Shown piece after piece: positions 26,732 through 36,402 of a stretch of DNA of 64,000 nt. Positions within the stretch are counted from its first letter, which is position 1; each line of letters opens with the position of its first letter. Below the pieces are notes generated by a model. The model made no database searches and was not told where the DNA came from. It was given only the letters and a program-made list of their open reading frames with translations. Made by a program: the position numbers and the translations under genes. Origin of the DNA: an uncultured Paracoccaceae bacterium (GTDB lineage Bacteria > Pseudomonadota > Alphaproteobacteria > Rhodobacterales > Rhodobacteraceae); assembly GCA_938049225.1 (NCBI GenBank), contig CALICM010000051.1, positions 62,001 to 126,000 of the forward strand, in the 5' to 3' direction.

Positions 26732-28519
26732 ATGGTTGCCCTCTCGGACCTTTCAGCACAACACGGCTCGGCCGCCACGGCAAAGCGCTTGCGCAAACGC
26801 CGCGCGGCCGAGACGCGCCTGCAAACCTATGGCATCATTGCGATAACTCTGGCGGGCCTCGCCCTGCTGACGCTTATGTCCACCGTGGTCACCCAAGCCG
26901 GCCGCGCGTTGACCGAGGCCTATATTACACTTGAGGTTCCCCTTGATCCGGCCGAAATCGACCCCGAGGGCACTGGCAACCCGCGCACCATTGGGCGCTT
27001 CAATTATGACGGTTTGGTCAAGGACTTACTGAAAGCAGAGTTTCCCAACGCGACAGGCCGCACCACCCGTCGCGAGCTTTACGACATCGTCAGTTCAGGC
27101 GCGAAGTTCGAATTGCGCGAGCGGGTGATGGCCGATCCAGCCTTGCTGGGGCAGACCATCACCATCCAACTTCTGGCGTCGGATGTAACGGATCTTTACC
27201 TTAAAGGCGACTTTGGTCGTTTGCGCGCCCAAGACCATAAGGGCGCGCTGACTGTCACCCAAACCGAGGACGAAGACGTCGTCGAAGTCGCCACTTCCGC
27301 CGCCGATTTCGCGGGCGCGCTGGATCGCGTCAAAGCGCAACTTGCCCGCCGAGCGGCTTTCTTACGCAACCAGGCCAGACTTCAAGACCGGGGCTCTGTC
27401 GTCTTTGCCGAACGCGCCGCCGCCGCTGACGATGCGCAAGCCAAGCAGACGAACCAGGCACAGTCCGAACAACGTGCCGCCGAACGCGACCGCTTACTGG
27501 CCGAAGCCCTGGACCTGGAGGCCCGCGCCAAGCAATCGGGTGGACGTGAGCTGTTGGACGACGGCGGTCCTTCGGTCCTGTTGCAGGTGAACGGTGGTTG
27601 GGTAAAAATGACTGAGATCGACGAAAACGGCGGCTTGGGCACCCCTATCCGCCCCGTCGCGTTTGGCAGCGATATCGCCCCCACCAGTTGGAGCTATTAC
27701 CTGCACGATCTGCCCGAGGATGCCCGGAAAATCAGCGATCAACAGATCATCTGGATCGAAAGTTTGGACCGCGTCGGCAAGGTCCAGACTGTCTTCAATA
27801 CGCGCTTTTTCACCGCCGGCGATAGCCGCGAGCCCGAACTGGCCGGCATTTGGGGCGCTGCGGTTGGGTCGTTCTGGACGATGCTCGTAACCTTCGGCCT
27901 GGCCTTTCCCATCGGCGTCTCAGCCGCGATCTATCTTGAGGAATTCGCCCCCAAGAACCGCCTGACCGATTTCATCGAGGTCAACATCAACAACCTCGCT
28001 GCTGTCCCTTCTATTGTCTTCGGCCTCCTCGGATTGGCGGTGTTCCTGGGCTTCTTCGGCGTTCCCCGCTCGTCGCCCCTGGCGGGTGGCATCGTCTTGG
28101 CCCTAATGACCTTGCCCACCATCATCATCGCCGCGCGCGCTGCAATCCGGGCCGTGCCGCCCTCGATCCGTGACGCGGCCTTGGGTTTGGGGGCCTCAAG
28201 ACTGCAAACCTCGTTCCACCATGTTCTGCCGCTCGCCATGCCGGGCATTTTGACTGGCACGATCATCGGCATGGCGCAGGCGTTGGGCGAAACCGCGCCT
28301 TTGATTATGATCGGCATGGTCGCCTTCATCGTTGATGTGCCCACCGGCATCACCGACAGCGCCACGGTCCTGCCGGTCCAGGTCTTCCGCTGGTCCGACT
28401 TCCCCGAACGCGCCTTCGAGGCGCGCACCGCCGCTGCGATTTGCGTGCTGCTCGTGTTCCTAATTCTAATGAATGCGATCGCCGTTTTCTTGCGTAAACG
28501 TTTCGAACGCCGCTGGTAG
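26732..28519 (+). CDS. pstA: Phosphate ABC transporter permease PstA with long periplasmic insert
   Basis: At 595 residues this is much longer than the roughly 280-450 residues common for PstA. After a first membrane helix (about residues 48-68) comes a large insert of DUF3333 type. Within it, residues 225-270 are rich in Ala, Arg, Glu and Gln and look like a coiled coil. The permease domain starts near residue 378 (GSFWTMLVTFGLAFP), contains NNLAAVPSIVFGLLGLA, and has the coupling loop ALGLGASRLQTSFHHVLPLA that docks on PstB. It sits in order between pstC and pstB. The insert's role is unknown; contact with PstS or the cell wall is possible. Confidence 0.93.
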   Translation: MVALSDLSAQHGSAATAKRLRKRRAAETRLQTYGIIAITLAGLALLTLMSTVVTQAGRALTEAYITLEVPLDPAEIDPEGTGNPRTIGRFNYDGLVKDLLKAEFPNATGRTTRRELYDIVSSGAKFELRERVMADPALLGQTITIQLLASDVTDLYLKGDFGRLRAQDHKGALTVTQTEDEDVVEVATSAADFAGALDRVKAQLARRAAFLRNQARLQDRGSVVFAERAAAADDAQAKQTNQAQSEQRAAERDRLLAEALDLEARAKQSGGRELLDDGGPSVLLQVNGGWVKMTEIDENGGLGTPIRPVAFGSDIAPTSWSYYLHDLPEDARKISDQQIIWIESLDRVGKVQTVFNTRFFTAGDSREPELAGIWGAAVGSFWTMLVTFGLAFPIGVSAAIYLEEFAPKNRLTDFIEVNINNLAAVPSIVFGLLGLAVFLGFFGVPRSSPLAGGIVLALMTLPTIIIAARAAIRAVPPSIRDAALGLGASRLQTSFHHVLPLAMPGILTGTIIGMAQALGETAPLIMIGMVAFIVDVPTGITDSATVLPVQVFRWSDFPERAFEARTAAAICVLLVFLILMNAIAVFLRKRFERRW

Positions 28520-28540
28520 GCCCTATCGACGGAGAGTGTT

Positions 28541-29338
28541 ATGACCAATATGCGTATGGTGGACGAGGCGAGTAAAATGCAGGACGTCAAAATCGAGTCT
28601 AGGGGTGTCCATGTGCACTACGGCACCAACGAGGCGATAAAGGGCGTCGATGTCGATATTCTGGACAAAACCGTCACGTCGTTTATCGGCCCCTCGGGCT
28701 GCGGCAAGTCGACCTTTTTGCGATGCCTGAACCGGATGAATGACACCATCGACAGCTGCCGCGTAACTGGCAAGATCCTTATGGACGGCGACGACATATA
28801 CGATCGCGCGGTCGACCCTGTGCAATTGCGCGCCCGTGTTGGCATGGTTTTTCAGAAACCCAATCCCTTTCCGAAATCGATCTACGACAATGTGGCTTAC
28901 GGTCCCCGCATTCATGGGTTGGTGGCCAACAAGGCCGACCTTGACGATGTGGTTGAACAATCCTTGCGCCGCGCGGCCTTGTGGACCGAGGCGAAGGACC
29001 GCCTGGCCGAACCGGGCACGGGCCTGTCGGGTGGCCAACAGCAACGCCTGTGCATTGCCCGCGCAATCGCGACAGCCCCACAGGTTCTGCTGATGGACGA
29101 ACCCTGCTCGGCCCTTGATCCGATCGCGACCTCGCAGATCGAGGATTTGATCGATGAGTTGCGCGCCAGCTTCTCTGTCGTGATCGTCACCCACTCGATG
29201 CAGCAGGCCGCGCGGGTCAGCCAGAAAACCGCCTTTTTCCACTTGGGCGAGATTGTCGAATACGGCGACACGCCCAAGATATTCACCAATCCCGAAGACC
29301 AACGCACCCAAGATTACATCACCGGCCGCTTCGGCTGA
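28541..29338 (+). CDS. pstB: Phosphate ABC transporter ATP-binding protein PstB
   Basis: This 265-residue cytoplasmic ATPase drives phosphate import. The Walker A motif GPSGCGKST is at residues 50-58, the signature LSGGQQQRL lies near residue 165 and Walker [14 protein letters not shown] follows. The early [14 protein letters not shown] segment and the C-terminal TGRFG are typical of PstB. It follows pstA by 21 bases. A start at a later methionine in the first 13 residues is possible. Confidence 0.97.
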   Translation: MTNMRMVDEASKMQDVKIESRGVHVHYGTNEAIKGVDVDILDKTVTSFIGPSGCGKSTFLRCLNRMNDTIDSCRVTGKILMDGDDIYDRAVDPVQLRARVGMVFQKPNPFPKSIYDNVAYGPRIHGLVANKADLDDVVEQSLRRAALWTEAKDRLAEPGTGLSGGQQQRLCIARAIATAPQVLLMDEPCSALDPIATSQIEDLIDELRASFSVVIVTHSMQQAARVSQKTAFFHLGEIVEYGDTPKIFTNPEDQRTQDYITGRFG

Positions 29339-29361
29339 TTGCCATTCAAAGGACCGATCTC

Positions 29362-30060
29362 ATGGGCCCTCATATCGTATCCGCTTTCGACGACGACCTG
29401 ACCATGATCGAGGCCAAGATCTCCGAGATGGGCGGTCTGGCCGAGGAGCTTCTGGCGAGTGCTTTGGAAGCGGTTGAGAAGCGCGACACCGCCCTGGCCG
29501 AAGCCGTGGTTGCCCGCGACGCAAAGCTGGATGCGCTCGAGATGGAGGTCGAGGAAATGGCCACCAACACCATCGCCCTGCGCCAGCCGATGGCGCAGGA
29601 CTTGCGGGTGCTGATCTCGGCTGTGAAGATCTCGTCAACGCTTGAACGGATCGGCGATCTGGCCAAGAATATTGCCAAGCGCGCGATGACCTTTTCGCGC
29701 AGCAAGCCGTTCAGGCTGACCTCGTCGATCCTGCGCATGGGCCGCGCCACCCAGGCCCAACTGACCGAGGTTTTGAACGCCTATAGCGCCCGCGACACCG
29801 AAGCGGCGGTGGCGGTCTGGCGTAAGGATGTCGACATCGACGAGATGTACAACGCCCTGTTCCGCGAATTGGTCACCTATATGATGGAAGACAGCCGGAT
29901 GATCGCGGCGGGCGCGCAGATGTTGTTTATCGCCAAAAACCTCGAGCGGGTCGGTGACCACACCACCCATATCTCGGAGATGGTTTATTACATCCGCAAG
30001 GGCGAGCCGCTGGGCGACGATCGGCCCAAGGGCGAACCGCTTGGGTTGGACTTGGAATAA
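29362..30060 (+). CDS. phoU: Phosphate signalling protein PhoU
   Basis: The 232-residue protein has two three-helix PhoU domains, each with the metal-binding type motif: RIGDLAKNIAKR near residue 95 and RVGDHTTHISEMV near 197. PhoU links the state of the PstSCAB transporter to the PhoR kinase and dampens the Pho response when phosphate is plentiful. It lies 23 bases after pstB and 16 bases before phoB. Confidence 0.97.
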   Translation: MGPHIVSAFDDDLTMIEAKISEMGGLAEELLASALEAVEKRDTALAEAVVARDAKLDALEMEVEEMATNTIALRQPMAQDLRVLISAVKISSTLERIGDLAKNIAKRAMTFSRSKPFRLTSSILRMGRATQAQLTEVLNAYSARDTEAAVAVWRKDVDIDEMYNALFRELVTYMMEDSRMIAAGAQMLFIAKNLERVGDHTTHISEMVYYIRKGEPLGDDRPKGEPLGLDLE

Positions 30061-30076
30061 ACGGGGGCCGGGGCCA

Positions 30077-30775
30077 ATGTGTGCGAAAGTTCTGGTGGTC
30101 GAGGACGAAGAGGCGCTGCGCCAGCTGTTGTCCTATAACCTGAGCAAAGAGGGGTTCACCGTGGCGCTTAGCGGCGACGGGGATGAAGCATTGGTGGCGC
30201 TGGACGAGGAAAAACCGGACCTGGTGCTGCTTGATTGGATGCTGCCCAATGTGTCCGGCGTCGAGATTTGTCGCCAACTGCGCGCCCGCAGTGAAACCCG
30301 GGATATCCCTGTGATCATGCTGACCGCCCGGGGCGAGGAAGAGGATCGGATCCGCGGGCTGGAACAGGGGGCGGATGACTATGTCACCAAGCCGTTTTCG
30401 ATGTCAGAACTAGTGGCGCGGATGCGGGCCGTTCTGCGGCGGACCCGCCCGACACTGGCAGGGGATGTGGCGAGCTTTGCAGATATCCTGTTGGACCGCG
30501 AGACACGCCGGGTGCGGCGGGCTGGGCGGGACGTCCACCTGGGGCCGACCGAGTTCCGACTGCTGGATGTGTTGATCCAGCGCCCGGGCCGCGTGTTCAG
30601 CCGGGAACAGCTTTTGGACCGTGTCTGGGGGACGGATGTCTACGTGGAAATCCGGACCGTGGATGTGCATGTGGGCCGGTTGAGAAAGGCCCTGAACCGC
30701 CGCGGCGAGGTCGACCCGATCCGCACGGTCCGGGCCAGCGGATACGCTTTGGACGAGACCTATGTGGGCGCGTGA
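30077..30775 (+). CDS. phoB: Phosphate regulon response regulator PhoB
   Basis: The 232-residue OmpR-type regulator has acidic residues E9/D10/E11, phospho-acceptor D53 in LVLLDWMLPNVSG, and DDYVTKPFSMSEL. Its winged-helix domain ends with TVDVHVGRLRKALNR and TVRASGYALDE, typical of PhoB. I chose the ATG at 30077, 16 bases after phoU; a longer frame from 29954 lies inside phoU. It should act on the Pho box at 24120-24152 and so control its own operon. Confidence 0.96.
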   Translation: MCAKVLVVEDEEALRQLLSYNLSKEGFTVALSGDGDEALVALDEEKPDLVLLDWMLPNVSGVEICRQLRARSETRDIPVIMLTARGEEEDRIRGLEQGADDYVTKPFSMSELVARMRAVLRRTRPTLAGDVASFADILLDRETRRVRRAGRDVHLGPTEFRLLDVLIQRPGRVFSREQLLDRVWGTDVYVEIRTVDVHVGRLRKALNRRGEVDPIRTVRASGYALDETYVGA

Positions 30776-31140
30776 ATTTGGGGTGAAGCCAAGGTTTTCA
30801 TTGCGAAGCCATATGGAAGGCACTTGGCGTTGTCGTTGAAAAACAACCACGTATGGATCAACGGCGTTTCTGAAGTGCAAATCTTTACAGACCTTTTGGA
30901 TCAAGAGCGATTGAGCGTTGAGGGTGGCATGACCGCATCACAAAAGCGATGCACCCCGGCACAGTCACCAAGCTGACCACTCAGGCCCTCGCCTGACAGC
31001 CCGCCGGTCGGCGTTCCGAACACCGCGACTCTGGGGTGAACGGCCATCTCGTTTGACCGAACGCTTTGGCGATGCTTGACGAGGGGTCGACAGAAGTGTG
31101 CGATTTGTCCACACGGCCGGTATCCCAACCGAGACACCAC
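30776..31140. other. Intergenic stretch with no recognisable gene
   Basis: This 365-base stretch after phoB has no open frame with recognisable protein features. A minus-strand frame of 79 codons (30901-31140) is open but shows no family resemblance or ribosome site. It may be the remains of decayed genes, as the adjoining repeat and globin remnant suggest. Confidence 0.5.
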
Positions 31141-31247
31141 CTATAGCGTTTCGCCTTAAACTTGAATCACCTAACGCTTCCTGAAATCATAGATTTCAAC
31201 GCGTTAGGTGATGAGATATGCCCCAAGCTAAAGGCGAAACGCTTTAG
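31141..31247. repeat. Palindromic ~105-bp intergenic repeat, copy 1
   Basis: The 107-base element begins CTATAGCGTTTCGCC and ends GGCGAAACGCTTTAG, so its ends are inverted repeats. Inside, CACCTAACGC pairs with GCGTTAGGTG around GAAATCATAGATTTC. The whole can fold into one long hairpin. A second copy in the same orientation lies at 36491-36595 with most bases identical. It has no coding capacity and resembles a small non-autonomous mobile or REP-type element. Confidence 0.85.
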
Positions 31248-31279
31248 TAAATGAGCGACAAGTGGGGCTCCAACTGCAC

Positions 31280-31570
31280 CTAAACCCTCTTGGCCTCCAA
31301 CGTGCCTGCAGCATCGATCATCACCTTTGCCAAAGTCGCGTAGGCAGCTTTCCAGGCCGATTCGACCTCGGGGGTCCAACTGCCGCGCAAGCAGGCCTCG
31401 AGCGCCCAGAGCATGGCCTCGCCAACCGGGCCATAGTCGCTGGCTTTCACATTGTAGCCCGCGTGCCGCGGACCCAACGCCACGATGTCGGGCAGCATGG
31501 GGTCCAAATTGTCCAAGCTTTGCACCACCGTTGCCAGCGTCGACACGGCCTTCGCGCGCTGCTCTTACAT
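31280..31570 (-). pseudogene. Truncated globin gene remnant
   Basis: The minus-strand frame encodes the C-terminal half of a single-domain bacterial globin. LGPRHAGYNVKASDYGPVGEA carries the F-helix region with the proximal histidine in its usual RHAGY setting, and WTPEVESAWKAAYATLAKVM matches the last helix. The N-terminal half, including the CD/E helix region, is absent. The visible part is preceded by an in-frame TAA at 31567-31565 between an ATG and EQRAKAV. The frame runs up against the hmgA stop at 31618. A GTG restart at 31546 would give only 88 residues, too short for a working globin. A repeat copy lies 33 bases beyond its 3' end. Confidence 0.75.
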
Positions 31571-31617
31571 AAGGCTTAGCACCGCCCCACGCGCCAGCCG
31601 CCGCGCGTCGGACGGTC

Positions 31618-33009
31618 CTATTTCTTGCCTGGCGTGCCGTCGAACTTCTTCTCAAGGTCCGACCAGCAGTCGATGTAGTTGTCTTGTAAGGGCGCCTCGG
31701 TTGCGGCGAACTGGGTCAGGTGCTGGGGGAAGCGGGTTTCGAACATGAAGGACATGGTGTTGTCCAGCTTCTCGGGGCCCAGGTTGGCTTTGGACGCGCG
31801 CTCGAACGCGGTGCGATCTGGACCATGCGGCAGCATCATGTTGTGTAGGCTGGTGGCGCCCGGCGCGAAGCCATCGGGTTTCGCGTCGTACTGGCCATAG
31901 ATGTTGCCCATCAACTCGGACATCACGTTCTTATGGTACCAAGGCGGGCGGAAGGTATCCTCAGCCACCAACCAGCGTTCGCGGAACAGCACAAAGTCGA
32001 TATTCGCCGTACCAGGCAGGCCCGAGGGGGCGGTGAGCACGGTAAAGATCGACGGATCAGGGTGGTCGAACAGGATAGCCCCCACCGGGCAATAGGTTTT
32101 CAGGTCGTATTTCACCGGGGCGTAATTGCCGTGCCAGGCGACCACATCCAAAGGCGAGTGGCCGATCTGGGTGCGGTGGAACTGCCCACACCATTTGATA
32201 GTGACGGTTGAGGGGGTCTCGCGGTCCTCGAACGCGGCCACGGGGGTTTTGAAGTCGCGCGGATTGGCCATGCAGTTGGCGCCGATGGGGCCGCGGCCGG
32301 GCAGTTCGTACTTTTGGCCGTAGTTCTCGCAGACGAAGCCGCGCGCAGGGCCTTGCATCACCTCGACTCGATAGACCAGGCCGCGCGGCAGGATCGCGAT
32401 CTCTTGCGGGGCGATGTCGATGATGCCCAGCTCGGTGTGAAACCTGAGCGTGCCGTCCTGCGGGACAACTAGCATTTCGCTGTCGGCCGAGTAGAAATAA
32501 TCGTCGGCCATTGAGGCATTGATCAGATAGATATGGGCGGCCATGCCGGTTTGCGTGTTCACATCACCCGCCGTCGTCATGGTGCGCATGCCGGTCAACC
32601 AAGTCAGCGGCTTGTCGGTATGGGGCACCGGGCTCCAACGGTATTGGCCCAGCGATGTGACGTCAGGGATCACATGGGGTGCAGTTTTCCAGTAGGGCAG
32701 GTCGATCTTTTCATAGCGATGCGAGTGTTTGACCGACGGGCGGATACGATAGCACCAGGTGCGCTCGTTCTGACGACTGGGCGCGGTGAAGGGCGTCCCG
32801 GACAGCTGTTCGCCATAAAGGCCGTAGTTCGCGCGCTGCGGACTGTTCATGCCTTGGGGCAGAGCGCCAGGCAGTGCCTCGGTCTCAAAATCATTGCCGA
32901 AACCGGGCATATACCCCTCGGTCGTGCCGACGGGGGTGGCGGCCTGCTGGATCAGGCGGGGGTTCTGATCATCATTCATCAAGGGCTTCCATAGCTGGGT
33001 GTTTGGCAT
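31618..33009 (-). CDS. hmgA: Homogentisate 1,2-dioxygenase
   Basis: The 463-residue enzyme opens the homogentisate ring in tyrosine and phenylalanine breakdown, giving maleylacetoacetate. The iron ligands are seen in [14 protein letters not shown] (His and Glu six residues apart) and [11 protein letters not shown]. The N-terminal [20 protein letters not shown] is typical. Start may be the ATG at 33009 or at 32979. The following pathway genes (maleylacetoacetate isomerase, fumarylacetoacetase) are not in this window. It is separate from the phenylacetate genes, which use a different, CoA-dependent route. Confidence 0.96.
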   Translation of the reverse strand: MPNTQLWKPLMNDDQNPRLIQQAATPVGTTEGYMPGFGNDFETEALPGALPQGMNSPQRANYGLYGEQLSGTPFTAPSRQNERTWCYRIRPSVKHSHRYEKIDLPYWKTAPHVIPDVTSLGQYRWSPVPHTDKPLTWLTGMRTMTTAGDVNTQTGMAAHIYLINASMADDYFYSADSEMLVVPQDGTLRFHTELGIIDIAPQEIAILPRGLVYRVEVMQGPARGFVCENYGQKYELPGRGPIGANCMANPRDFKTPVAAFEDRETPSTVTIKWCGQFHRTQIGHSPLDVVAWHGNYAPVKYDLKTYCPVGAILFDHPDPSIFTVLTAPSGLPGTANIDFVLFRERWLVAEDTFRPPWYHKNVMSELMGNIYGQYDAKPDGFAPGATSLHNMMLPHGPDRTAFERASKANLGPEKLDNTMSFMFETRFPQHLTQFAATEAPLQDNYIDCWSDLEKKFDGTPGKK

Positions 33010-33046
33010 AGTTTACCCCAATACGTAGGGCAGTGCACGGGGCACA

Positions 33047-33436
33047 TTACCCTGAGAAAAGGCCCAGAACGATGCCCATCACTGTGCAGCCAACGGTTGC
33101 ATAAGTCCCATCGATGATCATCAGGGCACGGGGCCGCCCGGCGAAAGCGTAGTTGGTGACAATCCAAGGAACGGCGATGAACAGACCCAGGCCAAACCCG
33201 GTCATCAACCCCCCCATCAACCCTACCGTCCCCGAGGTCGCCATAATATGGCGCATCATACCGGCGACCAGAATCGTAGCGATCATGCTGACGATATAAG
33301 GTACCGGATTGCTGCGGTTGATGGTCTCTTCGGTCAATCCGTTCGCGGCCATCCACGGCTTGGCCATCGACATATACCACACCGATCCCCAGGCATAGCT
33401 GGCGGCGGCAGCGACAAGTACAGCAACAATTCCCAT
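33047..33436 (-). CDS. DUF1761 family membrane protein
   Basis: The 129-residue protein has four hydrophobic helices and matches DUF1761: WGSVWYMSMAKPWMAANG near residue 16 and FIAVPWIVTNYAFAGR near 95 are family-like. I chose the ATG at 33436 because GGGAGGGG lies just upstream; a longer open frame to 33697 is unsupported. It lies 37 bases upstream of hmgA and may share its transcript. The function of the family is unknown. Confidence 0.85.
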   Translation of the reverse strand: MGIVAVLVAAAASYAWGSVWYMSMAKPWMAANGLTEETINRSNPVPYIVSMIATILVAGMMRHIMATSGTVGLMGGLMTGFGLGLFIAVPWIVTNYAFAGRPRALMIIDGTYATVGCTVMGIVLGLFSG

Positions 33437-33814
33437 GGTTCCCCTCCCATTGTTTTGGCGAACTATGCGCGCTGGGGCAGGGATCTCAAGGTCGAAGCGC
33501 CAGAGAGAGGGGGCCGGGATGACTGTTCCGCCCCTGTGCCGATGTGATCTGATCATCCGAGGCCAACTGACACCGCCAACCTTGCTCACAACCTCGATGG
33601 CCTGATCCGCCACGGGCGGAAGGCGACGACGAGTTAGGTCTGCCCGAACGAAAGCAAACAAACCTACATACGGCCCAGAGGGCCAGAAAGTGCGCAACTA
33701 TAAAGTGTCGGCCGCTCACAATCCCGGATTACGGGTCTGATGCGGGCGTTCATCTGACCATCTGTAGCCCGTCAGTGCGTGGGTCCACCAAGTTAAGTCC
33801 GCAACGGCGGCGCG
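33437..33814. other. Intergenic stretch between divergent genes, nothing recognised
   Basis: These 378 bases lie between the DUF1761 gene (leftwards) and the RTX gene (rightwards). I see no RNA gene, repeat or conserved coding frame. It must contain the promoters of both units, but no clear -35/-10 pair could be assigned. Confidence 0.5.
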
Positions 33815-36217
33815 TTGCCAACTATCCTCGAATTTTTGAATGTGTTGGACAGCACCGGTTGCGATGATTTAGAGGGAGAAAGTCAGTATTCGGTAAAAAA
33901 GTTATGCAATAACCTATATGTATGGGAGCCCCACGTGAGAAATAGAATTGTCAGGACACCGGAATTCGCTACGGCAGGTGACGACCGAATCAATCTTCCA
34001 GATACGAACGACCAAATCTACGGGGCCCAAGGGGATGACCGGATTTTCGGCGGCGGGGGCAGTGATCGCCTCAATGGCGGCCCTGGCAATGACTATCTCA
34101 ATGGCGGCGCCGGCGATGACGTTTTCCTTGTCCACTCTTATGGTGGTATGCCCCGCGCAGCTCAGCTTTACATCGGCGATGCGCCCATGAGCAACGTCGC
34201 TCCCGGTTCGATAGATCCAGAAAACGGGCGGCTGGTGGGGGTTCATGAGGATGGACCGACGCAGAACAACACACTCATCGTTGGCGGTTCCGGTGCCGAC
34301 ATGGTGGCCTTGGAAGTTCTGATGAATGCGACACTGGAGGTCATGCAAAAGCATGCCCGCCCCAATGGCGGCGTCGACTGGCGGGCAATCGCCCAGGAAA
34401 ACACCAACGTCGGCGATCACTGGGTCGATATCTTGGGCGTCAACGTTTGGGCGGATTTTAATAGGGCTGAGGGCGACAGTATTCTCGTCCGAGGCCACAC
34501 CGCCAAAGTCGATATCGAGTACAAAGATATCAACGGTGATGGGGATCTCGAGAGCATTCTCACCCTGACCTCGGGCGATATGCGCAATGGCGCGCCGCAG
34601 GCGCATGTTTTTGACTGGCTGGGTGTGCTGATTGTCGACGGCGACCTCGTCACCGAAGACGATATCACCGTTGATCCGATGACTTTTCACAACCTTGTCG
34701 GCAACATCACCGACAGGGGCGACGTTGCCGAGGCGATAACCCCAAATGGCGACCTAGCCCGGTTCGAAATCGATGGCGAGACCATCATCGGCTATGACAC
34801 ACGGTATCGCGAGGACGATCCGATCACGGGCAACATCGAATATTACTTCCAAAACCCCTATATCAACGAGATCCCGGGTGTGCTCCCCGGTGGCCAGCCA
34901 CCGGCAAATGGCGATGCAGGCGGTGGGGCATCTATTCCTGTATCCGAACCAACACCTGCTCCAGTGGCGCAGCCGGCGCCCGCACCCCAACCAGTTGCGC
35001 AGCCGGCGCCCCAGCCCCAACCAGTGGCGACACCTGAACCTAAACCAGAACCGCGCGTGGCTCGTGAGCCCGTTGCTGAACAAACACCAGCAGCGGATCC
35101 GGGGATGCCGGTGTTGAACGAAGTCGAGTTTGGGAACGCTTCAGAGAACGTGCGCCATCTGCATCTTAATCACCGGACCAAGTCTGGGCAGTTCTCGGAT
35201 TTCAACATCAACAATATTGGTGAATCTGGATCCGAAAAAAGCTACGATATCCTTACGGTGAGAACCTTCGGGACACCCTCGGACGTTAGAAACGAAGACG
35301 ATTTTATGCAGCTTGTGTCTGCTCTGAAGGGCGACGGGGAACCCGGAACCAACGTGGCTATCTTCGGTCAAGACGTCGGTATCCGGATTGGAGGGGCCGA
35401 GGTTGTTCTTGAAAACGCGCTTGACAACGGTCTTGATCGAGACGCGCTCATTGATGCGGGGGTTGCCGTTGTGGACTCCTTCGATGAGTTGTTCGATGCG
35501 GACCCGGGCGTCCCCTCTAACGACTCGCCGTCAACAAACGGTAACACAGACAGTGGAAGGGCACTCGCTGCGCCTTCGCGATCGGCGCCAGATGTGGAAG
35601 CGGGGTCAGCACCGCTTGCAGATACCCAAGTACCGGACCCCGCCGAACCCGATATGGATGCGCCGGGCGATATCGATACTAGTGGTCCGATCACCGGTAC
35701 GGCTCGGAATGACGCTATAAACGCAACTTCCGACGATGATATCATCCGCGCCCTTTTGGGCAATGACGAGGTCTATGGACAGGCTGGCGATGATATACTC
35801 GCTGGGAACCAGGGGCGTGACAGCCTCAACGGAGAGGAAGGAAACGACACCCTCAAAGGGGGGCGCGGACACGATACACTGAACGGCGGCACAGGAGCGG
35901 ACGTGCTGGCCGGACACCGCGGCCGTGATGTCCTGGATGGCGGTGACGGCGATGACATCCTTGGGGGTGGCCGCGGAGAAGACCTGCTCAGCGGTGGCAA
36001 CGGCAAGGATACGTTCACCTTCAAAGGTAAGTCAGGACGCGACCAGATATTGGATTTTGTCTCGGGCGAGGATAAGATTCTAATCGAAGGCGTACAGTTC
36101 GAAAGCCTTGATATTTCGCAAGATGGGGACGACGCGCTGGTCAGCGCTAGTCATGTGTCCGTCGTGATCGTGGGTGCCGATGCAAGCCAGATCACCCAAA
36201 ACGACTTCATTTTCTGA
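33815..36217 (+). CDS. Large RTX-type calcium-binding protein, likely type I secreted
   Basis: The 800-residue protein is acidic and has two blocks of RTX nonapeptide repeats (GGxGxDxLx). One lies at about residues 60-100 (GAQGDDRIFGGGGSDRLNGG). A longer one lies at about 630-730. The protein ends with a domain typical of RTX proteins exported by type I secretion. A middle domain includes RGHTAKVDIEYKDINGDGD near residue 230. Residues about 370-430 form a Pro/Ala/Gln-rich linker, and a further domain at about 440-560 is not recognised. No signal peptide is present, as expected. The start is uncertain: TTG at 33815 or GTG at 33842, with an in-frame TAA at 33794 and no good ribosome site. No type I transporter is next to it. 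Confidence 0.8.
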   Translation: MPTILEFLNVLDSTGCDDLEGESQYSVKKLCNNLYVWEPHVRNRIVRTPEFATAGDDRINLPDTNDQIYGAQGDDRIFGGGGSDRLNGGPGNDYLNGGAGDDVFLVHSYGGMPRAAQLYIGDAPMSNVAPGSIDPENGRLVGVHEDGPTQNNTLIVGGSGADMVALEVLMNATLEVMQKHARPNGGVDWRAIAQENTNVGDHWVDILGVNVWADFNRAEGDSILVRGHTAKVDIEYKDINGDGDLESILTLTSGDMRNGAPQAHVFDWLGVLIVDGDLVTEDDITVDPMTFHNLVGNITDRGDVAEAITPNGDLARFEIDGETIIGYDTRYREDDPITGNIEYYFQNPYINEIPGVLPGGQPPANGDAGGGASIPVSEPTPAPVAQPAPAPQPVAQPAPQPQPVATPEPKPEPRVAREPVAEQTPAADPGMPVLNEVEFGNASENVRHLHLNHRTKSGQFSDFNINNIGESGSEKSYDILTVRTFGTPSDVRNEDDFMQLVSALKGDGEPGTNVAIFGQDVGIRIGGAEVVLENALDNGLDRDALIDAGVAVVDSFDELFDADPGVPSNDSPSTNGNTDSGRALAAPSRSAPDVEAGSAPLADTQVPDPAEPDMDAPGDIDTSGPITGTARNDAINATSDDDIIRALLGNDEVYGQAGDDILAGNQGRDSLNGEEGNDTLKGGRGHDTLNGGTGADVLAGHRGRDVLDGGDGDDILGGGRGEDLLSGGNGKDTFTFKGKSGRDQILDFVSGEDKILIEGVQFESLDISQDGDDALVSASHVSVVIVGADASQITQNDFIF

Positions 36218-36227
36218 ACCAATACTC

Positions 36228-36254
36228 TTGGGGGGCCGTATGTCGGCCCCCCAA
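36228..36254 (+). terminator. Hairpin terminator after the RTX gene
   Basis: A perfect 11-bp stem (TTGGGGGGCCG with CGGCCCCCCAA) closes a five-base loop 10 bases after the stop codon. It lacks a strong T-run but its position and stability support a transcription end or mRNA 3' stem. Confidence 0.65.
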
Positions 36255-36402
36255 TGACCAAATTCGGACACAACCCCTACCCACGAATGGTCTCCCAGCG
36301 GATCAAAGGGTTGCTTTTGGTTTCACTCGGTTTTCTGTTACACGGAAGCGCAGAACACGGCATCTGTTGTCATACATTCCCAGACAATAAAACGACAAAA
36401 TC

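Noticed and set aside
31167-31655. A 162-codon minus-strand frame overlapping the globin remnant
   Set aside because: Low-complexity Arg/Gly/Ala sequence in another frame; the frame ending at 31280 has real globin similarity.
33976-34120. Short tandem GGC/GAT-rich DNA repeats considered as a CRISPR-like or satellite array
   Set aside because: They encode RTX nonapeptides and vary at codon third positions; there are no spacers.
36255-36402. Search for a tRNA or attachment site next to the integrase remnant
   Set aside because: No cloverleaf or CCA end could be built on either strand.
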